Shown: positions 15,074 to 27,187 of the stretch, one piece after another | Layout: the number at the start of each line of letters is the position of its first letter | Position numbering within the stretch: position 1 is the stretch's first letter | NCBI RefSeq assembly: GCF_002245535.1 | Contig: NZ_NKCN01000005.1 | Span: 62,001-126,000 of the forward strand | Length of the DNA: 64,000 nt | From: Mycobacterium lehmannii | GTDB taxonomy: Bacteria; Actinomycetota; Actinomycetes; Mycobacteriales; Mycobacteriaceae | Direction: 5' to 3' | Translations under genes and position numbers: made by a program | Notes under the pieces: model-generated | What the model was told of the DNA's origin: nothing | Database searches by the model: none | Seen by the model: the letters and a program-made list of their open reading frames with translations, nothing else

Positions 15074-16081
15074 ATGAGCGCTTGCGCGAAGAGCATTGAC
15101 TTCGACGCCGTCCTGCTGCTCTCGTTCGGCGGGCCGGAGCGCCCCGAAGACGTGATGCCGTTCCTGGAGAACGTGACTCGCGGGCGGGGCATTCCGCGGG
15201 AGCGGTTGGCGTCGGTCGCCGAGCACTACCTGCATTTCGGCGGCGTCTCGCCGATCAACGGCATCAACCGGGCGGTGATCGAGCGGCTGCGCACCTACGT
15301 CGACGTTCCGGTGTATTTCGGCAACCGCAACTGGGAGCCCTACGTCGAGGAGGCCGTGACCGCCATGCGCGACGACGGGGTGCGCCGTGCGGCGGTGTTC
15401 ACCACGTCCGCGTGGGGCGGCTACTCGAGCTGCACGCAGTACGTCGAGGACATCGCCAGGGGGCGGCAGGCGGCGGGCGACGCGGCCCCGCAACTGATCA
15501 AACTGCGCCAGTACTTCGACCATCCGCTGTTCGTGCAGATGTTCGCCGACGCGATCACCGACGCAGCGAGGGCGGTGCCGCACGACGCGCGCCTGGTGTT
15601 CACCGCTCACTCGATTCCGCTGGCTGCGCGGTCGCGCTGTGGCGCAGAGCTTTACGAGCGCCAGGTGGCGTATACCTCCGGGCTGGTGGCGGCCGCGGCC
15701 GGGTATGACGACTACGACCAGGTGTGGCAGTCCCGATCCGGCCCGCCGCAGGTTCCGTGGCTGGAACCCGATGTGGGCGACCATCTTTCGTCGCTCGTCG
15801 AGAACGGCACCACGGCCGTGATCGTGTGTCCGATCGGTTTCGTCGCCGACCACATCGAGGTGGTGTGGGACCTCGACACCGAACTGCGCGTACAGGCCGA
15901 AGAAGCCGGAATGGCCTTCACCAGGGCGGCGACGCCGAACGCCGATCTCGCACGTGTCGCCGCCGACCTGCTCGCCGAGTTGCGCGACGGCCGGGACCCT
16001 GAACGGGTGCCAGGACCGAATCCGCCGCCGCTGCAGGGGTATTCGGTCGACGGCCTGCTGTGCACGCCGGCCTGCGGCTAG
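15074..16081 (+). CDS. hemH: Ferrochelatase (actinobacterial coproporphyrin type)
   Basis: 335 aa. It inserts Fe2+ into the porphyrin; in Actinobacteria the physiological substrate is coproporphyrin III (the CpfC naming). Family motifs are present: LLSFGGPE, the HFGGVSPIN segment, catalytic His in FTAHSIP, and the metal-site Glu in [11 protein letters not shown]. Cysteines at SRCGAELY and near the C-terminus (LLCTPACG) are candidates for the 2Fe-2S ligands reported in actinobacterial ferrochelatases. Start ATG 15074; another ATG at 15064 is out of frame. It lies 24 nt after inhA, as in M. tuberculosis. Its TAG stop interleaves with the convergent gene's stop at CTAG 16078-16081. Confidence 0.95.
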   Translation: MSACAKSIDFDAVLLLSFGGPERPEDVMPFLENVTRGRGIPRERLASVAEHYLHFGGVSPINGINRAVIERLRTYVDVPVYFGNRNWEPYVEEAVTAMRDDGVRRAAVFTTSAWGGYSSCTQYVEDIARGRQAAGDAAPQLIKLRQYFDHPLFVQMFADAITDAARAVPHDARLVFTAHSIPLAARSRCGAELYERQVAYTSGLVAAAAGYDDYDQVWQSRSGPPQVPWLEPDVGDHLSSLVENGTTAVIVCPIGFVADHIEVVWDLDTELRVQAEEAGMAFTRAATPNADLARVAADLLAELRDGRDPERVPGPNPPPLQGYSVDGLLCTPACG

Positions 16082-16926
16082 CCTCGCCAGGCTGAGTGCA
16101 GGACCGCGTCGACCGCGGCCAGTCGCGCCGAGCGCACCACGGTCGACAGCGGACGCAGCGCGTCGTTGGCGATCTGCACCTCAGCGGAGCTGTGCAGCCC
16201 TATCGGTATCAGCCCGGCGCTGACCGAGATGATCGCGTCGACGTGCGCGGCGTTCTCCAGCACGCGCGCCGCCCGGTCTGGCGCGTGGCCGGGAAGGCGA
16301 TGCATGCGGGTGGATTCCAGCACCTGCTCGACGAGCCCGCGGGGATCCTCCACGTCGATCTCGGCCGCGCCTGCGCGCAGTGCCCCGAGCGCGTCCGCCG
16401 CCGAGCGGACCGCCGACCGCAGCGCGTACTCGGCCTCGGCGAGATTTACGTATCCCACGGGCGGGGATCCTTCGGGTATCGAGTACACCGTCCACGACAG
16501 CCCGCACGGGTCACGGTCGAACTCGTCGGAATCCTCGAATTCGTCGTACTCGAAATCCGGCACCAGGCCGATCGATCCCGCACCGGAGACGACCAGGGCC
16601 TCGCCCGCGGTCACCGCGTCGCGCTGGAACTGGGTGCCTGCTGGCAGCCCCCGGACGTCGCCGGGCACCGGAAGGGCCAGGCCGATCGGCGGTTCCGTCA
16701 CGCCGGGGCCGGCGGCCGTGCGCAGCGTCTGCAGCAGAGACACCGCACCCGTATCCACCAGATCGGGCCAGGGTAAACCGGTCGCGCCGGCCGCCACGGA
16801 ATCGTAGGCGGTTACGGAATGCTTTGGCGCCCAATGTGATAGCGCGTCGAGGACATCGTCGGGCGCGGCAACGCCCGCTAACCAGGCATTGGCCCATACC
16901 GACAGCGAAACACTGGGACACCACAT
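16078..16926 (-). CDS. Conserved mycobacterial protein of unknown function (Rv1486c-like)
   Basis: 282 aa, close to Rv1486c (288). It is mostly soluble and Ala/Val-rich; an acidic patch ([16 protein letters not shown]) lies mid-protein and the C-terminal third is predicted helical. No catalytic or nucleotide-binding motif is recognised. It is divergent from the NfeD/SPFH pair (60 nt apart) and convergent with hemH, with interleaved stop codons. A TACACT hexamer lies 9 nt upstream of the ATG, so the transcript may have almost no leader. Function unknown. Confidence 0.75.
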   Translation of the reverse strand: MWCPSVSLSVWANAWLAGVAAPDDVLDALSHWAPKHSVTAYDSVAAGATGLPWPDLVDTGAVSLLQTLRTAAGPGVTEPPIGLALPVPGDVRGLPAGTQFQRDAVTAGEALVVSGAGSIGLVPDFEYDEFEDSDEFDRDPCGLSWTVYSIPEGSPPVGYVNLAEAEYALRSAVRSAADALGALRAGAAEIDVEDPRGLVEQVLESTRMHRLPGHAPDRAARVLENAAHVDAIISVSAGLIPIGLHSSAEVQIANDALRPLSTVVRSARLAAVDAVLHSAWRG

Positions 16927-16974
16927 GATGTTCGAAGTGTAGTTGTTACGCCCGCAGGTGGTCGGGCGCGACGA

Positions 16975-16980
16975 TAGGGT
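16975..16980 (+). promoter_or_regulatory. -10 element for leaderless NfeD-like gene
   Basis: TAGGGT ends 6 nt before ATG 16987 with no Shine-Dalgarno. Confidence 0.6.
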
Positions 16981-16986
16981 GGTGTC

Positions 16987-17418
16987 ATGCCCGCTGCGCT
17001 GATCTGGTTAATTGCCGCGCTGGCGCTCGCCGGTGCCGAAGCACTGACCGGCGACCTGTTCCTCCTCATGCTCGGTGGCGGGGCGCTGGCCGCGGCAGGC
17101 TCGAGCCTGATCTTCGACGACCTGTGGGTGCACGGCGCGGTGTTCGCCGTCGCGTCGATCCTGTTGCTTGTGCTGGCGCGGCCCGCGCTGCGAAGGCACT
17201 TCCAGGCCGGTACCGGTCTGCCCGACCCGGCCAAGGCGCTCGAAGGCAAAAGCGCGCTGGTGCTCGACCGGGTGGCCCAGCACGAGGGACAGGTGAAGCT
17301 CGACGGTGAAGTCTGGACGGCGCGGCCGCTCAATGAGAACGACGTGTACGAACCGGGGGACCAGGTGACCGTCGTGCAGATCGACGGTGCCACCGCCGTC
17401 GTCCAGAAGCTCGCCTAG
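16987..17418 (+). CDS. NfeD-like membrane protein (Rv1487-like)
   Basis: 143 aa. Two or three N-terminal hydrophobic helices ([46 protein letters not shown]) are followed by a soluble OB-fold domain ([39 protein letters not shown]), the typical short NfeD architecture. NfeD proteins pair with SPFH/stomatin proteins, and the next gene is exactly that, 30 nt downstream. Likely a membrane-microdomain component with no protease domain (short NfeD form). Confidence 0.9.
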   Translation: MPAALIWLIAALALAGAEALTGDLFLLMLGGGALAAAGSSLIFDDLWVHGAVFAVASILLLVLARPALRRHFQAGTGLPDPAKALEGKSALVLDRVAQHEGQVKLDGEVWTARPLNENDVYEPGDQVTVVQIDGATAVVQKLA

Positions 17419-17448
17419 AACACACTGGGTACGAGGGAAGGAATCGTC

Positions 17449-18657
17449 ATGGATGGAGCCGTCGCCGGCCTGGTGCTCGTCGGCGTGCTGGTGGTGTTCG
17501 CCGCCATCATCGTCGCGAAGTCGATCGCGCTGATACCGCAGGCCGAGGCCGCGGTCATCGAACGGCTCGGCCGCTACAGCAAGACCGTGTCCGGTCAGCT
17601 GACACTGCTGCTGCCGTTCGTCGACCGGATCCGTGCCCGCGTCGACCTGCGCGAGCGGGTGGTGTCCTTCCCGCCGCAGCCGGTGATCACCGAGGACAAC
17701 CTGACCGTGCAGATCGACACGGTGGTCTACTTCCAGGTGACCAACCCGCAGGCCGCGGTCTACCAGATCAGCAACTACATCGTTGGTGTCGAGCAGCTGA
17801 CCACGACCACGCTGCGCAACCTCGTCGGCGGTATGACGCTGGAGCAGACGCTGACCTCACGCGACCAGATCAACACGGCGTTGCGCGGCGTGCTCGACGA
17901 GGCCACCAACCGCTGGGGGCTGCGGGTCGCCCGTGTCGAGTTGCGCAGCATCGACCCGCCACCGTCGATCCAGGATTCGATGGAAAAGCAGATGCGCGCC
18001 GACCGCGAGAAGCGCGCGATGATCCTGACCGCGGAAGGCAACCGGGAATCGGCGATCAAACAGGCCGAGGGCCAGAAGCAGGCACAGATCCTGGCCGCCG
18101 AGGGTGCCAAACAGGCCGCGATCCTGGCCGCGGAGGCAGATCGCCAGTCGCGCATGTTGCGCGCCCAAGGCGAGCGCGCGGCGGCCTACCTGCAGGCCCA
18201 GGGCCAGGCGAAGGCCATCGAGAAGACGTTCGCGGCCATCAAGGCGGGCCGGCCAACGCCGGAGATGCTGGCGTACCAGTACCTGCAGACCCTGCCCCAG
18301 ATGGCCAAGGGCGAGGCGAACAAGGTGTGGCTGGTGCCCAGCGACTTCGGTTCGGCGCTACAGGGTTTCACCAAGCTGCTCGGCGCGCCGGGGGAGGACG
18401 GCGTGTTCCGCTACACCCCGTCGCCGGTGGACGACACGCCGGTCAAGACTGACGACGACGACGAGGTCGCCGACTGGTTCAACACCGAGACCGATCCGGA
18501 GATCGCCCGCGCCGTGGCCAAGGCCGAAGCCGAGGCGCGCACGTCGGTGGACGGCCCCGCGCCCATCAACGCGCCGCCGTCGTTCCCGGGGATCGGCCAG
18601 CAGACCAACCCTGCGGGGCAGGAACGCGAGCCCGGCGGCGGGGCGCACTCCCGTTGA
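17449..18657 (+). CDS. SPFH/band-7 membrane protein (stomatin/QmcA-like, Rv1488)
   Basis: 402 aa. One N-terminal membrane helix (AGLVLVGVLVVFAAIIVAKSIALI) precedes the band-7 domain (QAEAAVIERLGRYSKTV... LLPFVDRIRARVDLRE), then a long Ala/Gln/Glu coiled coil with repeated 'AxGxKQAAILAAEA' heptads (residues ~185-265). A Pro/acidic disordered tail is somewhat longer than in M. tuberculosis (381 aa). Members oligomerise into cages or rafts at the membrane and often bind FtsH or NfeD. Ribosome-binding site GGGAAGGA; operon with the NfeD-like gene. Confidence 0.92.
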   Translation: MDGAVAGLVLVGVLVVFAAIIVAKSIALIPQAEAAVIERLGRYSKTVSGQLTLLLPFVDRIRARVDLRERVVSFPPQPVITEDNLTVQIDTVVYFQVTNPQAAVYQISNYIVGVEQLTTTTLRNLVGGMTLEQTLTSRDQINTALRGVLDEATNRWGLRVARVELRSIDPPPSIQDSMEKQMRADREKRAMILTAEGNRESAIKQAEGQKQAQILAAEGAKQAAILAAEADRQSRMLRAQGERAAAYLQAQGQAKAIEKTFAAIKAGRPTPEMLAYQYLQTLPQMAKGEANKVWLVPSDFGSALQGFTKLLGAPGEDGVFRYTPSPVDDTPVKTDDDDEVADWFNTETDPEIARAVAKAEAEARTSVDGPAPINAPPSFPGIGQQTNPAGQEREPGGGAHSR

Positions 18658-18675
18658 GACGTGGCAGGCGGGCGG

Positions 18676-19872
18676 TCACTGGCTCGTGTTCAGCGGCGCC
18701 GCGTCGGCCATGCGCCTCAACTGCTGACGGCCGGTCTGGGCGCAGTCGTCGATCGTCGGAAGGCTGAAACTGGTGTACATCACCCGTCGGTCGCGATCCA
18801 CCGGCGGCTGAGCCATGTGCAACGTGCACGAGAGGTGGACGGTGACGTCACCGGTCTCGGTGGCGAGATCGACGACTGGAAGGTCGAGACCGGGTTGCAG
18901 GCTTGGTGCGGGCCACACGAGGGCTCGATGCGAACCGGCGACCACTCGCAGCTGACCCGACGTGGCACCGCCGGCGGTTACTGAGATGCCGACCGTGAGG
19001 CCACAGCAGTCGTAACTGTGTCGACCGAGGGCACAGTCTTTGTGCCAGGGGACGTCTGAGATGCCCCTTGTGACGCCGAGCGGCTTGAAAAGAGCCTCAA
19101 CGCGTTTCCCATCCCATCCGCTTGGGACGTGTGCGTCGCCCGTCAACCTGCCGATTCTGGCAAGACGTTCGTCAGCGACGAGCTCAGCGGCTGTCCGAGA
19201 CTCTGCATCGAATTCCTGCATCCGCACCAGCGCGTGGGTCCCGTCTTTCAGGGTGGCCCACCATGAGCGCCCGTCGCCCTCGAAGTAGCGCGGCGCGGCG
19301 AGGTCCATTTCCGTCGAGACGGCCGACATCTCCGCTTGGCTGAACACGCCCTTGATGTGCAGGTAGCCGGCTTGTTCGAGGAACCAGGCCATCTCCTCGG
19401 CTGGATCGTCTGGGGCGAAAGAGCTTTGCAGGTTCAGTGGCTCGCCGTGGCGATCCAGGAAGACGACAGCCCCGTTGACATGAGGGGTCGTGCCGTCGAT
19501 CGCGGCTCGCAGGAGGAGCCACCAGTCCAAAACGTCAGACAGTTCCCCGTGCACCTCCAGCGCGCCGGTGGCCAGCCACCCCATCGGGGTGACCTGGTCG
19601 GCGATCAGCGCCGCCAGCTGCTCTGCGTCGATTCGCAGTACGGTGCCGGTCGCCGGCCCTCTCCCGCATGTCATGCGGTCGCCGTCGACGCCGAGGGTCC
19701 AGCGCTGATCGTCCACCGAAACGGTCAGCGGTCGCGGCGGGCGCTGCTGAAGCGATGGCGTGAGCCGCTCGTTCGAGTCGGCGAACAAGTGCGGGAGCGC
19801 GGCCTCGAAGAACTCGGCGGGCTCAACAACTGCGGGGTCGCCGTCGACCCTCGTCCGTACGTCGACACTCAT
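18676..19872 (-). CDS. Fe(II)/2-oxoglutarate dioxygenase, PhyH-type, with N-terminal SCP2-like domain
   Basis: 398 aa. Residues ~15-125 resemble an SCP2/sterol-carrier fold (TVSVDDQRWTLGVDGDRM, then VLRIDAEQLAALIADQVTPMGWLATGALEVHG). Residues ~130-390 are a phytanoyl-CoA-dioxygenase-like double-stranded beta helix: HxD at His277 and Asp279 (VPWHKDCALG), distal His352 (TLHMAQPP) and an Arg two turns later (Arg362/363) for 2-oxoglutarate. A full metal triad argues for an active hydroxylase acting on a lipid or CoA-ester brought by the SCP2 domain; substrate unknown. It has no counterpart at this position in M. tuberculosis. A TACGCT hexamer sits 11 nt upstream of the ATG. Convergent with the SPFH gene, 18 nt apart. 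Confidence 0.82.
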   Translation of the reverse strand: MSVDVRTRVDGDPAVVEPAEFFEAALPHLFADSNERLTPSLQQRPPRPLTVSVDDQRWTLGVDGDRMTCGRGPATGTVLRIDAEQLAALIADQVTPMGWLATGALEVHGELSDVLDWWLLLRAAIDGTTPHVNGAVVFLDRHGEPLNLQSSFAPDDPAEEMAWFLEQAGYLHIKGVFSQAEMSAVSTEMDLAAPRYFEGDGRSWWATLKDGTHALVRMQEFDAESRTAAELVADERLARIGRLTGDAHVPSGWDGKRVEALFKPLGVTRGISDVPWHKDCALGRHSYDCCGLTVGISVTAGGATSGQLRVVAGSHRALVWPAPSLQPGLDLPVVDLATETGDVTVHLSCTLHMAQPPVDRDRRVMYTSFSLPTIDDCAQTGRQQLRRMADAAPLNTSQ

Positions 19873-19932
19873 GTGTGCGAACCAGCGTAGAAAGCTCCAA
19901 CCCTTTCCATCAAGGGCAGACGACGGCCGACT

Positions 19933-20688
19933 TCATCGCGTCAGGCGCAGCGGTTCATCGATCTCGGCTTCGACCGCGCGCTCGCGATGGTGGCGCCGGT
20001 GCACGCGGACCTCGTAGACCAGGCCCGCCACGCCCAGGCTGGCGGTGCAGAACGAGATCAACACGAGCAGGGGGCTGACATTGCCGGTCAGCGCGTCGCC
20101 GAGGATCACCACCGCCGCAGTGCCCGGCACCAGTCCCGCCAAGGTGGCCAGCGCGTAGGGGAGCACGCGCACCGACGACACGCCCGCGGCGTAGTTGAGC
20201 ACCGCGAACGGCACGGCGGGAATGAGCCGCATCGACAGCACCGTCGGCCAACCGCGTTCGCGCAACCGCGCGTTGAGGGACTCGATCCGCGGATGGCGCA
20301 CCGTTCGGTCCAGTCGAAGGCCCACGGCGCGCACGAGCAGCACCGCGATGACCGCGCTGATCGTCGCCGCCGTCACCGCCAGGGGGATCCCCAGCACCGG
20401 GCCGAAGAGCAAGCCTGCGCCGAGCGTGAATGCCGTGCGGGGGAACGGGAACACTGTCACCACGATGTGGGCGGCCAGAAACGCCAGCGGAAACCACGGC
20501 CCGACCGAGGTGGCCCAATCGCGCAACTGCACCGCGGTCGGCACCGGGACCAGCAACGCAACTGCGACGAGAATCACAATCGCCGCCAGCGACCCGACCA
20601 GACGCACCCGCGAGACGCTCGAAGACGTCGCGATCACCGCCCCTCGGACCGCGCGCAGGGTGCTGACGACGGAGTTCACGCCTACCAA
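19933..20688 (-). CDS. VTT/DedA-like membrane protein (TVP38/TMEM64 family, Rv1491c)
   Basis: 251 aa with about six hydrophobic segments. The diagnostic VTT core is FPRTAFTLGAGLLFGPVLGI followed by the AVTAATISAVIAVLLVRAVG helix and a downstream RLIPAVPFAVLNYAAG motif. The family is implicated in lipid scrambling or flippase activity at the inner membrane. The cytoplasmic tail is basic and His-rich (VHRRHHRERAVEAEI). The start is uncertain: TTG 20688 (used here) or GTG 20679; neither has a convincing ribosome-binding site. Divergent from mutA. Confidence 0.88.
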   Translation of the reverse strand: MVGVNSVVSTLRAVRGAVIATSSSVSRVRLVGSLAAIVILVAVALLVPVPTAVQLRDWATSVGPWFPLAFLAAHIVVTVFPFPRTAFTLGAGLLFGPVLGIPLAVTAATISAVIAVLLVRAVGLRLDRTVRHPRIESLNARLRERGWPTVLSMRLIPAVPFAVLNYAAGVSSVRVLPYALATLAGLVPGTAAVVILGDALTGNVSPLLVLISFCTASLGVAGLVYEVRVHRRHHRERAVEAEIDEPLRLTR

Positions 20689-20771
20689 GACTACGGAACC
20701 GCGGCCGAAGTCACCTGTTCGCGGGCCCGCGAGTCGACCGACCGGCAGACACCGCTGTGACTGCGATCATT

Positions 20772-20777
20772 TAGCCT
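20772..20777 (+). promoter_or_regulatory. Possible leaderless -10 for mutA
   Basis: TAGCCT ends 7 nt before an in-frame GTG (20785), two codons inside the ATG-initiated reading. If used, mutA begins [10 protein letters not shown]. Confidence 0.4.
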
Positions 20778-20778
20778 G

Positions 20779-22596
20779 ATGATCGTGCAGAAACCCACTG
20801 TGGTCGAGGCCGATCGCGAGCGCTGGCGCTCAGCGGTTGCCGCGGTACTGGCAAAGAGCACCCGGCGCGATCCCGCCGATCTGCCCGCCGAGCCCGAGCG
20901 ACTGCTGGATTCGCCCACCTACGACGGCTTCGCGATCCGCCCGCTGTACACCAGCGCCGATGCGCTTCCCGAACCTCCGCTGCCCGGGCAGTGGCCGTTC
21001 GTGCGCGGCGGTGACGCGCTCCGTGACGTCAAGGCCGGCTGGAAAGTCGCCGAGGCGTTCCCGACGAACGGGTCCAGCAACGTGGCCGAATCCAACGGCG
21101 CCGTTTTGGTCAGCCTCACCGAGGGGGTCAGCGCGCTCGTCATCCGCGTCGGCGCGCCTGCAGGCGTCGCGGCTTCGGAGTTGGACCGGCTGTTCGACGG
21201 CGTTTTCCTCGACCTCGTCCCGGTGCTCTTCGAGATCGCCGGGCCCGATTACGTTTCGGCCGCCGACGCGATGCTCGGACTGCTGAGCGACCTCGACGCC
21301 GACCAACGCTCCCGGCTGTCGGTGGACCTCGGCGCGGACCCGTTGACCGCACCGTTGAGCGGGCGCGCGGCGCCCGAGATCGCCGACGTCGTGGCCACCG
21401 CGGCCAAGCTCGGCGACTACAGCGGCTGCGTTCGCGCCGTTGCCGTCGACGGACCCGCGTTCCACAACCTCGGCGCCAACGCATCGTGGGAGCTGGCCGG
21501 CCTGGTGTCGGCGGGCGTGAGCTACCTGCGGCAGCTGGAAGAGGGCGGTATCGGTGTCCCGGATGGGTTGCGGCAGATCAGTTTCCGCATCGCCGCCGAC
21601 GACGACCAGTTCATGACGATCGCCAAACTGCGGGCCGCGCGCCTGTTGTGGGCCAGGGTCGCCGAGGTCGTCGGAGCGCCGGAGCACGGAGCGGTCACCC
21701 TGCACGCCATGACGTCACTGCCGATGATGTCCAAGCGCGATCCGTGGGTGAATATGTTGCGCACCACGGTGGCCGCCTTCTCGGCGGGTGTCGGCGGGGC
21801 CGACACCATCCAGGTCCACCCGTTCGACGTCGCGATCCCCGGCGGCTTCCCTGGCACGGCGCCGAGCTTCGCGCGCCGGATGGCCCGCAACACCCAGCTC
21901 CTGTTGCTCGAGGAGTCACATCTGGGCCGTGTGCTCGACCCGGCGGCGGGTTCCTGGCATGTGGAGGACCTCACCGAGGAGCTCGCCGAGCAGGCGTGGA
22001 AGCACTTCCAGGACATCGAATCCCGCGGCGGCTTCGAACAGGCTCGTGATCACATCGCGGCCCAGATCGCCGAGGTCGCCCAGCGGCGCGCCGAGGACAT
22101 CGCACACCGGCGAACCGCGCTGACCGGTGTCAACGAGTTCCCCAATATCGTCGATCCGGCTCTGCCGCAAGGTGATTCGCTGCCCGGGGTGGCCCGTTAT
22201 GCGGCGGGCTTCGAGGAGCTGCGGGACCGCTCCGACGCTTTCCTCGAGAAGACCGGGGCCAGACCGAAGGTGTTGCTGCTGCCGCTCGGCCCGCTCGCCG
22301 AGCACAACGTGCGCACCACCTTCGCCACGAACCTGCTCGCGTCGGGCGGTATCGAAGCGGTGACCGAGGCGGAGCAGACACCGCCGATCGCCGTGATCTG
22401 CGGCACCGACGCCCGCTACGGCGAGGAAGCCTCGGCCGCGGTCGACTCGGCACGCAAGACGGGCGTATCTCATGTGCTGCTCGCCGGGCCGGAAAAGGCC
22501 GTCGCGGATGCCGATTCCAAACCGGACGGCTACCTGACCGCGAAGATCGACGCGGTCGCCACCCTGTCGGACCTGCTCACCAGATTGGGGGCCTGA
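20779..22596 (+). CDS. mutA: Methylmalonyl-CoA mutase, small (beta) subunit
   Basis: 605 aa. It has the TIM-barrel of the mutase ([47 protein letters not shown]) and a vestigial B12-binding domain without the DxHxxG motif, as expected for the non-catalytic subunit. With MutB it converts (R)-methylmalonyl-CoA to succinyl-CoA, linking odd-chain, cholesterol and propionate metabolism to the TCA cycle. It overlaps no neighbour; mutB follows after 1 nt. ATG 20779 is used; GTG 20785 is a good alternative given the TAGCCT hexamer. Confidence 0.95.
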   Translation: MIVQKPTVVEADRERWRSAVAAVLAKSTRRDPADLPAEPERLLDSPTYDGFAIRPLYTSADALPEPPLPGQWPFVRGGDALRDVKAGWKVAEAFPTNGSSNVAESNGAVLVSLTEGVSALVIRVGAPAGVAASELDRLFDGVFLDLVPVLFEIAGPDYVSAADAMLGLLSDLDADQRSRLSVDLGADPLTAPLSGRAAPEIADVVATAAKLGDYSGCVRAVAVDGPAFHNLGANASWELAGLVSAGVSYLRQLEEGGIGVPDGLRQISFRIAADDDQFMTIAKLRAARLLWARVAEVVGAPEHGAVTLHAMTSLPMMSKRDPWVNMLRTTVAAFSAGVGGADTIQVHPFDVAIPGGFPGTAPSFARRMARNTQLLLLEESHLGRVLDPAAGSWHVEDLTEELAEQAWKHFQDIESRGGFEQARDHIAAQIAEVAQRRAEDIAHRRTALTGVNEFPNIVDPALPQGDSLPGVARYAAGFEELRDRSDAFLEKTGARPKVLLLPLGPLAEHNVRTTFATNLLASGGIEAVTEAEQTPPIAVICGTDARYGEEASAAVDSARKTGVSHVLLAGPEKAVADADSKPDGYLTAKIDAVATLSDLLTRLGA

Positions 22597-22597
22597 G

Positions 22598-24865
<2,268 letters not shown>

Positions 24866-25858
24866 ATGGCCGATCCGACCGACGACCTTGCGGCCGCCGT
24901 GGCGGACGGCGACCGTGCCGCCCTGGCAAGAGCCATCACGCTGGTGGAATCGACGCGCGTCGACCACCGTGAGCAGGCTCAGGAACTGCTGCTGAAGCTG
25001 ACCGAGCACGCGGGCAGCTCGCTGCACGTCGGGATCACCGGGGTGCCCGGCGTCGGCAAGTCGACGACGATCGAGGCGCTCGGCATGTACCTGATCAACC
25101 AGGGGCACCGCGTCGCCGTGCTGGCCGTCGATCCCTCGTCGACCAGGACCAGGGGCTCGATCCTCGGCGACAAGACCCGCATGGCGCAGTTGGCCGTGCA
25201 TCCCGACGCCTACATCCGCCCATCGCCCACCTCGGGCACACTCGGCGGCGTCGCCAAGGCGACCCGCGAGACGATCGTGCTGTTGGAGGCGGCCGGTTTC
25301 GACGTGGTCCTGGTCGAGACCGTCGGCGTTGGGCAGTCCGAGGTGACCGTCGCCAACATGGTCGACACCTTCGTGTTCCTCACGCTCGCGCGCACCGGCG
25401 ATCAGCTGCAGGGCATCAAGAAGGGCGTGCTCGAACTCGCCGACATCGTCGTGGTGAACAAGGCCGACGGCGAGCACGCGGTCGAGGCCAAACGGGCCGC
25501 CCGTGAGCTCACCGGTGCCATTCGGCTCATTTATCCCCGCGAAACACTGTGGCGCCCACCGGTTCTGACGATGAGCGCACTAGAGGGGACGGGCCTCGAG
25601 GAGCTGTGGGCGACGGTGCTCAAGCACCGCGACGTGCTCACCCAGGCGGGGGAGTTCGAAAGCCGCAGGCGCGCTCAGCAAGTCGAGTGGACCTGGTCGA
25701 TGGTGCGGGATTCGGTCCTTGACCGGGTGCTGTCGAACCCGAACGTGAAGCGGATGCGCGCCGAGATCGAACGTCAGGTCCGCGACGGGGAGCTGACCCC
25801 CGCGCTTGCTGCGCAGCACCTGCTCGACGCCTCTGACATGCGCGAACCTAACAAATAG
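24866..25858 (+). CDS. meaB: MeaB/ArgK-type GTPase chaperone of methylmalonyl-CoA mutase
   Basis: 330 aa. Its ATG directly abuts the mutB TAG. G3E-family P-loop GVPGVGKST (59-67), a switch region around DPSSTRTRGSILGDKTRM, the GVGQSE motif and NKADGEHA (the NKxD base-specificity motif) are visible. It gates transfer of intact adenosylcobalamin and protects the mutase from inactivation. In M. tuberculosis a mazEF4 toxin-antitoxin pair separates mutB from this gene (Rv1496); here the three genes are contiguous, so mutAB-meaB is a clean operon. Confidence 0.95.
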   Translation: MADPTDDLAAAVADGDRAALARAITLVESTRVDHREQAQELLLKLTEHAGSSLHVGITGVPGVGKSTTIEALGMYLINQGHRVAVLAVDPSSTRTRGSILGDKTRMAQLAVHPDAYIRPSPTSGTLGGVAKATRETIVLLEAAGFDVVLVETVGVGQSEVTVANMVDTFVFLTLARTGDQLQGIKKGVLELADIVVVNKADGEHAVEAKRAARELTGAIRLIYPRETLWRPPVLTMSALEGTGLEELWATVLKHRDVLTQAGEFESRRRAQQVEWTWSMVRDSVLDRVLSNPNVKRMRAEIERQVRDGELTPALAAQHLLDASDMREPNK

Positions 25859-25890
25859 GTAACGGTAGGTTTATTTGCCGGGGCTGCGAG

Positions 25891-25905
25891 TAAATTAAAT
25901 AAATT
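25891..25905 (+). promoter_or_regulatory. AT-only tract before lipL, probable promoter core
   Basis: Fifteen consecutive A/T bases lie immediately before GTG 25906, in a genome of high GC. They include TAAATT (25891-25896) and TAAATA (25896-25901), either of which could be a -10. No Shine-Dalgarno is visible, so a leaderless or near-leaderless lipL mRNA is likely. Confidence 0.45.
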
Positions 25906-27180
25906 GTGACGGGTGTCAACAAACGGGAGCGCAGCGTCGCGCTTCCGCACGGTGTCCAGGGCGCTGCGGATTCCAACTTCGCCTGCACCCTGCGTGGTTT
26001 CTCGCGACTGTTCCCTGGTCGTCGCTACGGCGGCGGCGCCCTGTCGATCTACTTGCACGGTGAGCCCGTCGTCGACGTGTGGACCGGTTACTCGGACCGC
26101 AGCGGTACGCAGTACTGGAGCGCTGACACCGGCGCGATGGTCTTCTCAGTCACCAAGGGCATGGCGTCCACGGTCATCCACCGACTCGCGGACCGCGGCC
26201 TGATCGACTACGACACCCCGGTGGCCGAGTACTGGCCCGAGTTCGGCGTCAAGGGCAAGGCCGCGATCACGGTACGCGAGCTGATGCAGCACCGGGCCGG
26301 GCTGTCGCACCTCAACGGGTGCACCAAGGCCCAGCTGCTCGACCATCAGGTGATGGAAGAGCGGGTGGCGGCCGCGCCGGTCAACAAGCTGCTGTTCGGC
26401 CATCAGGCCTATCACGCGCTGACCTACGGCTGGCTGATGTCCGGCCTGGGCCGAGCCGTTACCGGCAAGGGCATGCGCGATCTGATCCGCGAGGAGCTGG
26501 CCGAGCCGCTGGACACAGACGGGTTGCACCTGGGACGCCCGCCTGCCGGCGCGCCGACCCGCGCCGCGCAGATCCTCGCCCCGCAGGGCGCCCTCGCCAA
26601 CCCGGTCTTCAACTTCGTCGCCCCGCGCGTCGCGGCCCTCGGGGTGTCCGGGATGTTCGGTTCGATGTACTTCCCCGGCATGAAGTCGGTGGTCCAGGGC
26701 GACACGCCGTTCCTGGACGCCGAAATCCCGGCCGCCAACGGTGTAGCCACCGCCAGGAGCCTGGCCAAGATGTACGGCGCGATCGCCAACGGTGGCCGCA
26801 TCGAGGGCAAACAGTTCCTGTCCGCGGAGCGGGTCGCGGCGCTGACCGGCCGAGCGAGCTACTGGCCTGACCGCAACATCTTCGTCCCGTTGAGCTTCAA
26901 CCTGGGCTACCACTCGCTTCCGGTGCCCCCGGGTGTGATGCCCGGGTTCGGTCATGCCGGGCTGGCCGGCTCGGTCGGGTGGGCCGATCCGAGCACCGGG
27001 CTGGCGTTCGGCTTCGTGCACAACCGGCTGCTCACGCGGATGGTGCTCGACCAGGCGACGTTCGCCGGGCTGGGCGTGTTGATCCGGCGCGACGCGGCGC
27101 GGGCGCGCCGGCGTGGCTATCAGACGGTGCCCGATCTGGGTGCGCCGTTCTACAGCGTGTCGCGCGAGGTTGCGGGATAG
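25906..27180 (+). CDS. lipL: Serine esterase of the class C beta-lactamase fold (LipL)
   Basis: 424 aa. The SxxK motif SVTK (Ser81, Lys84) lies at the spot occupied by the catalytic Ser/Lys of M. tuberculosis LipL; the Yxx motif is AYHALTYGW, and the third motif lies near HAGLAGSVGW. The family comprises cell-wall-associated esterases/lipases with short-chain acyl ester activity, some with beta-lactamase side activity. No clear signal peptide. It starts 47 nt after meaB behind an AT-rich tract and so probably has its own promoter. Convergent with the downstream membrane protein gene (7 nt). Confidence 0.9.
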   Translation: MTGVNKRERSVALPHGVQGAADSNFACTLRGFSRLFPGRRYGGGALSIYLHGEPVVDVWTGYSDRSGTQYWSADTGAMVFSVTKGMASTVIHRLADRGLIDYDTPVAEYWPEFGVKGKAAITVRELMQHRAGLSHLNGCTKAQLLDHQVMEERVAAAPVNKLLFGHQAYHALTYGWLMSGLGRAVTGKGMRDLIREELAEPLDTDGLHLGRPPAGAPTRAAQILAPQGALANPVFNFVAPRVAALGVSGMFGSMYFPGMKSVVQGDTPFLDAEIPAANGVATARSLAKMYGAIANGGRIEGKQFLSAERVAALTGRASYWPDRNIFVPLSFNLGYHSLPVPPGVMPGFGHAGLAGSVGWADPSTGLAFGFVHNRLLTRMVLDQATFAGLGVLIRRDAARARRRGYQTVPDLGAPFYSVSREVAG

Positions 27181-27187
27181 CGCGCAG

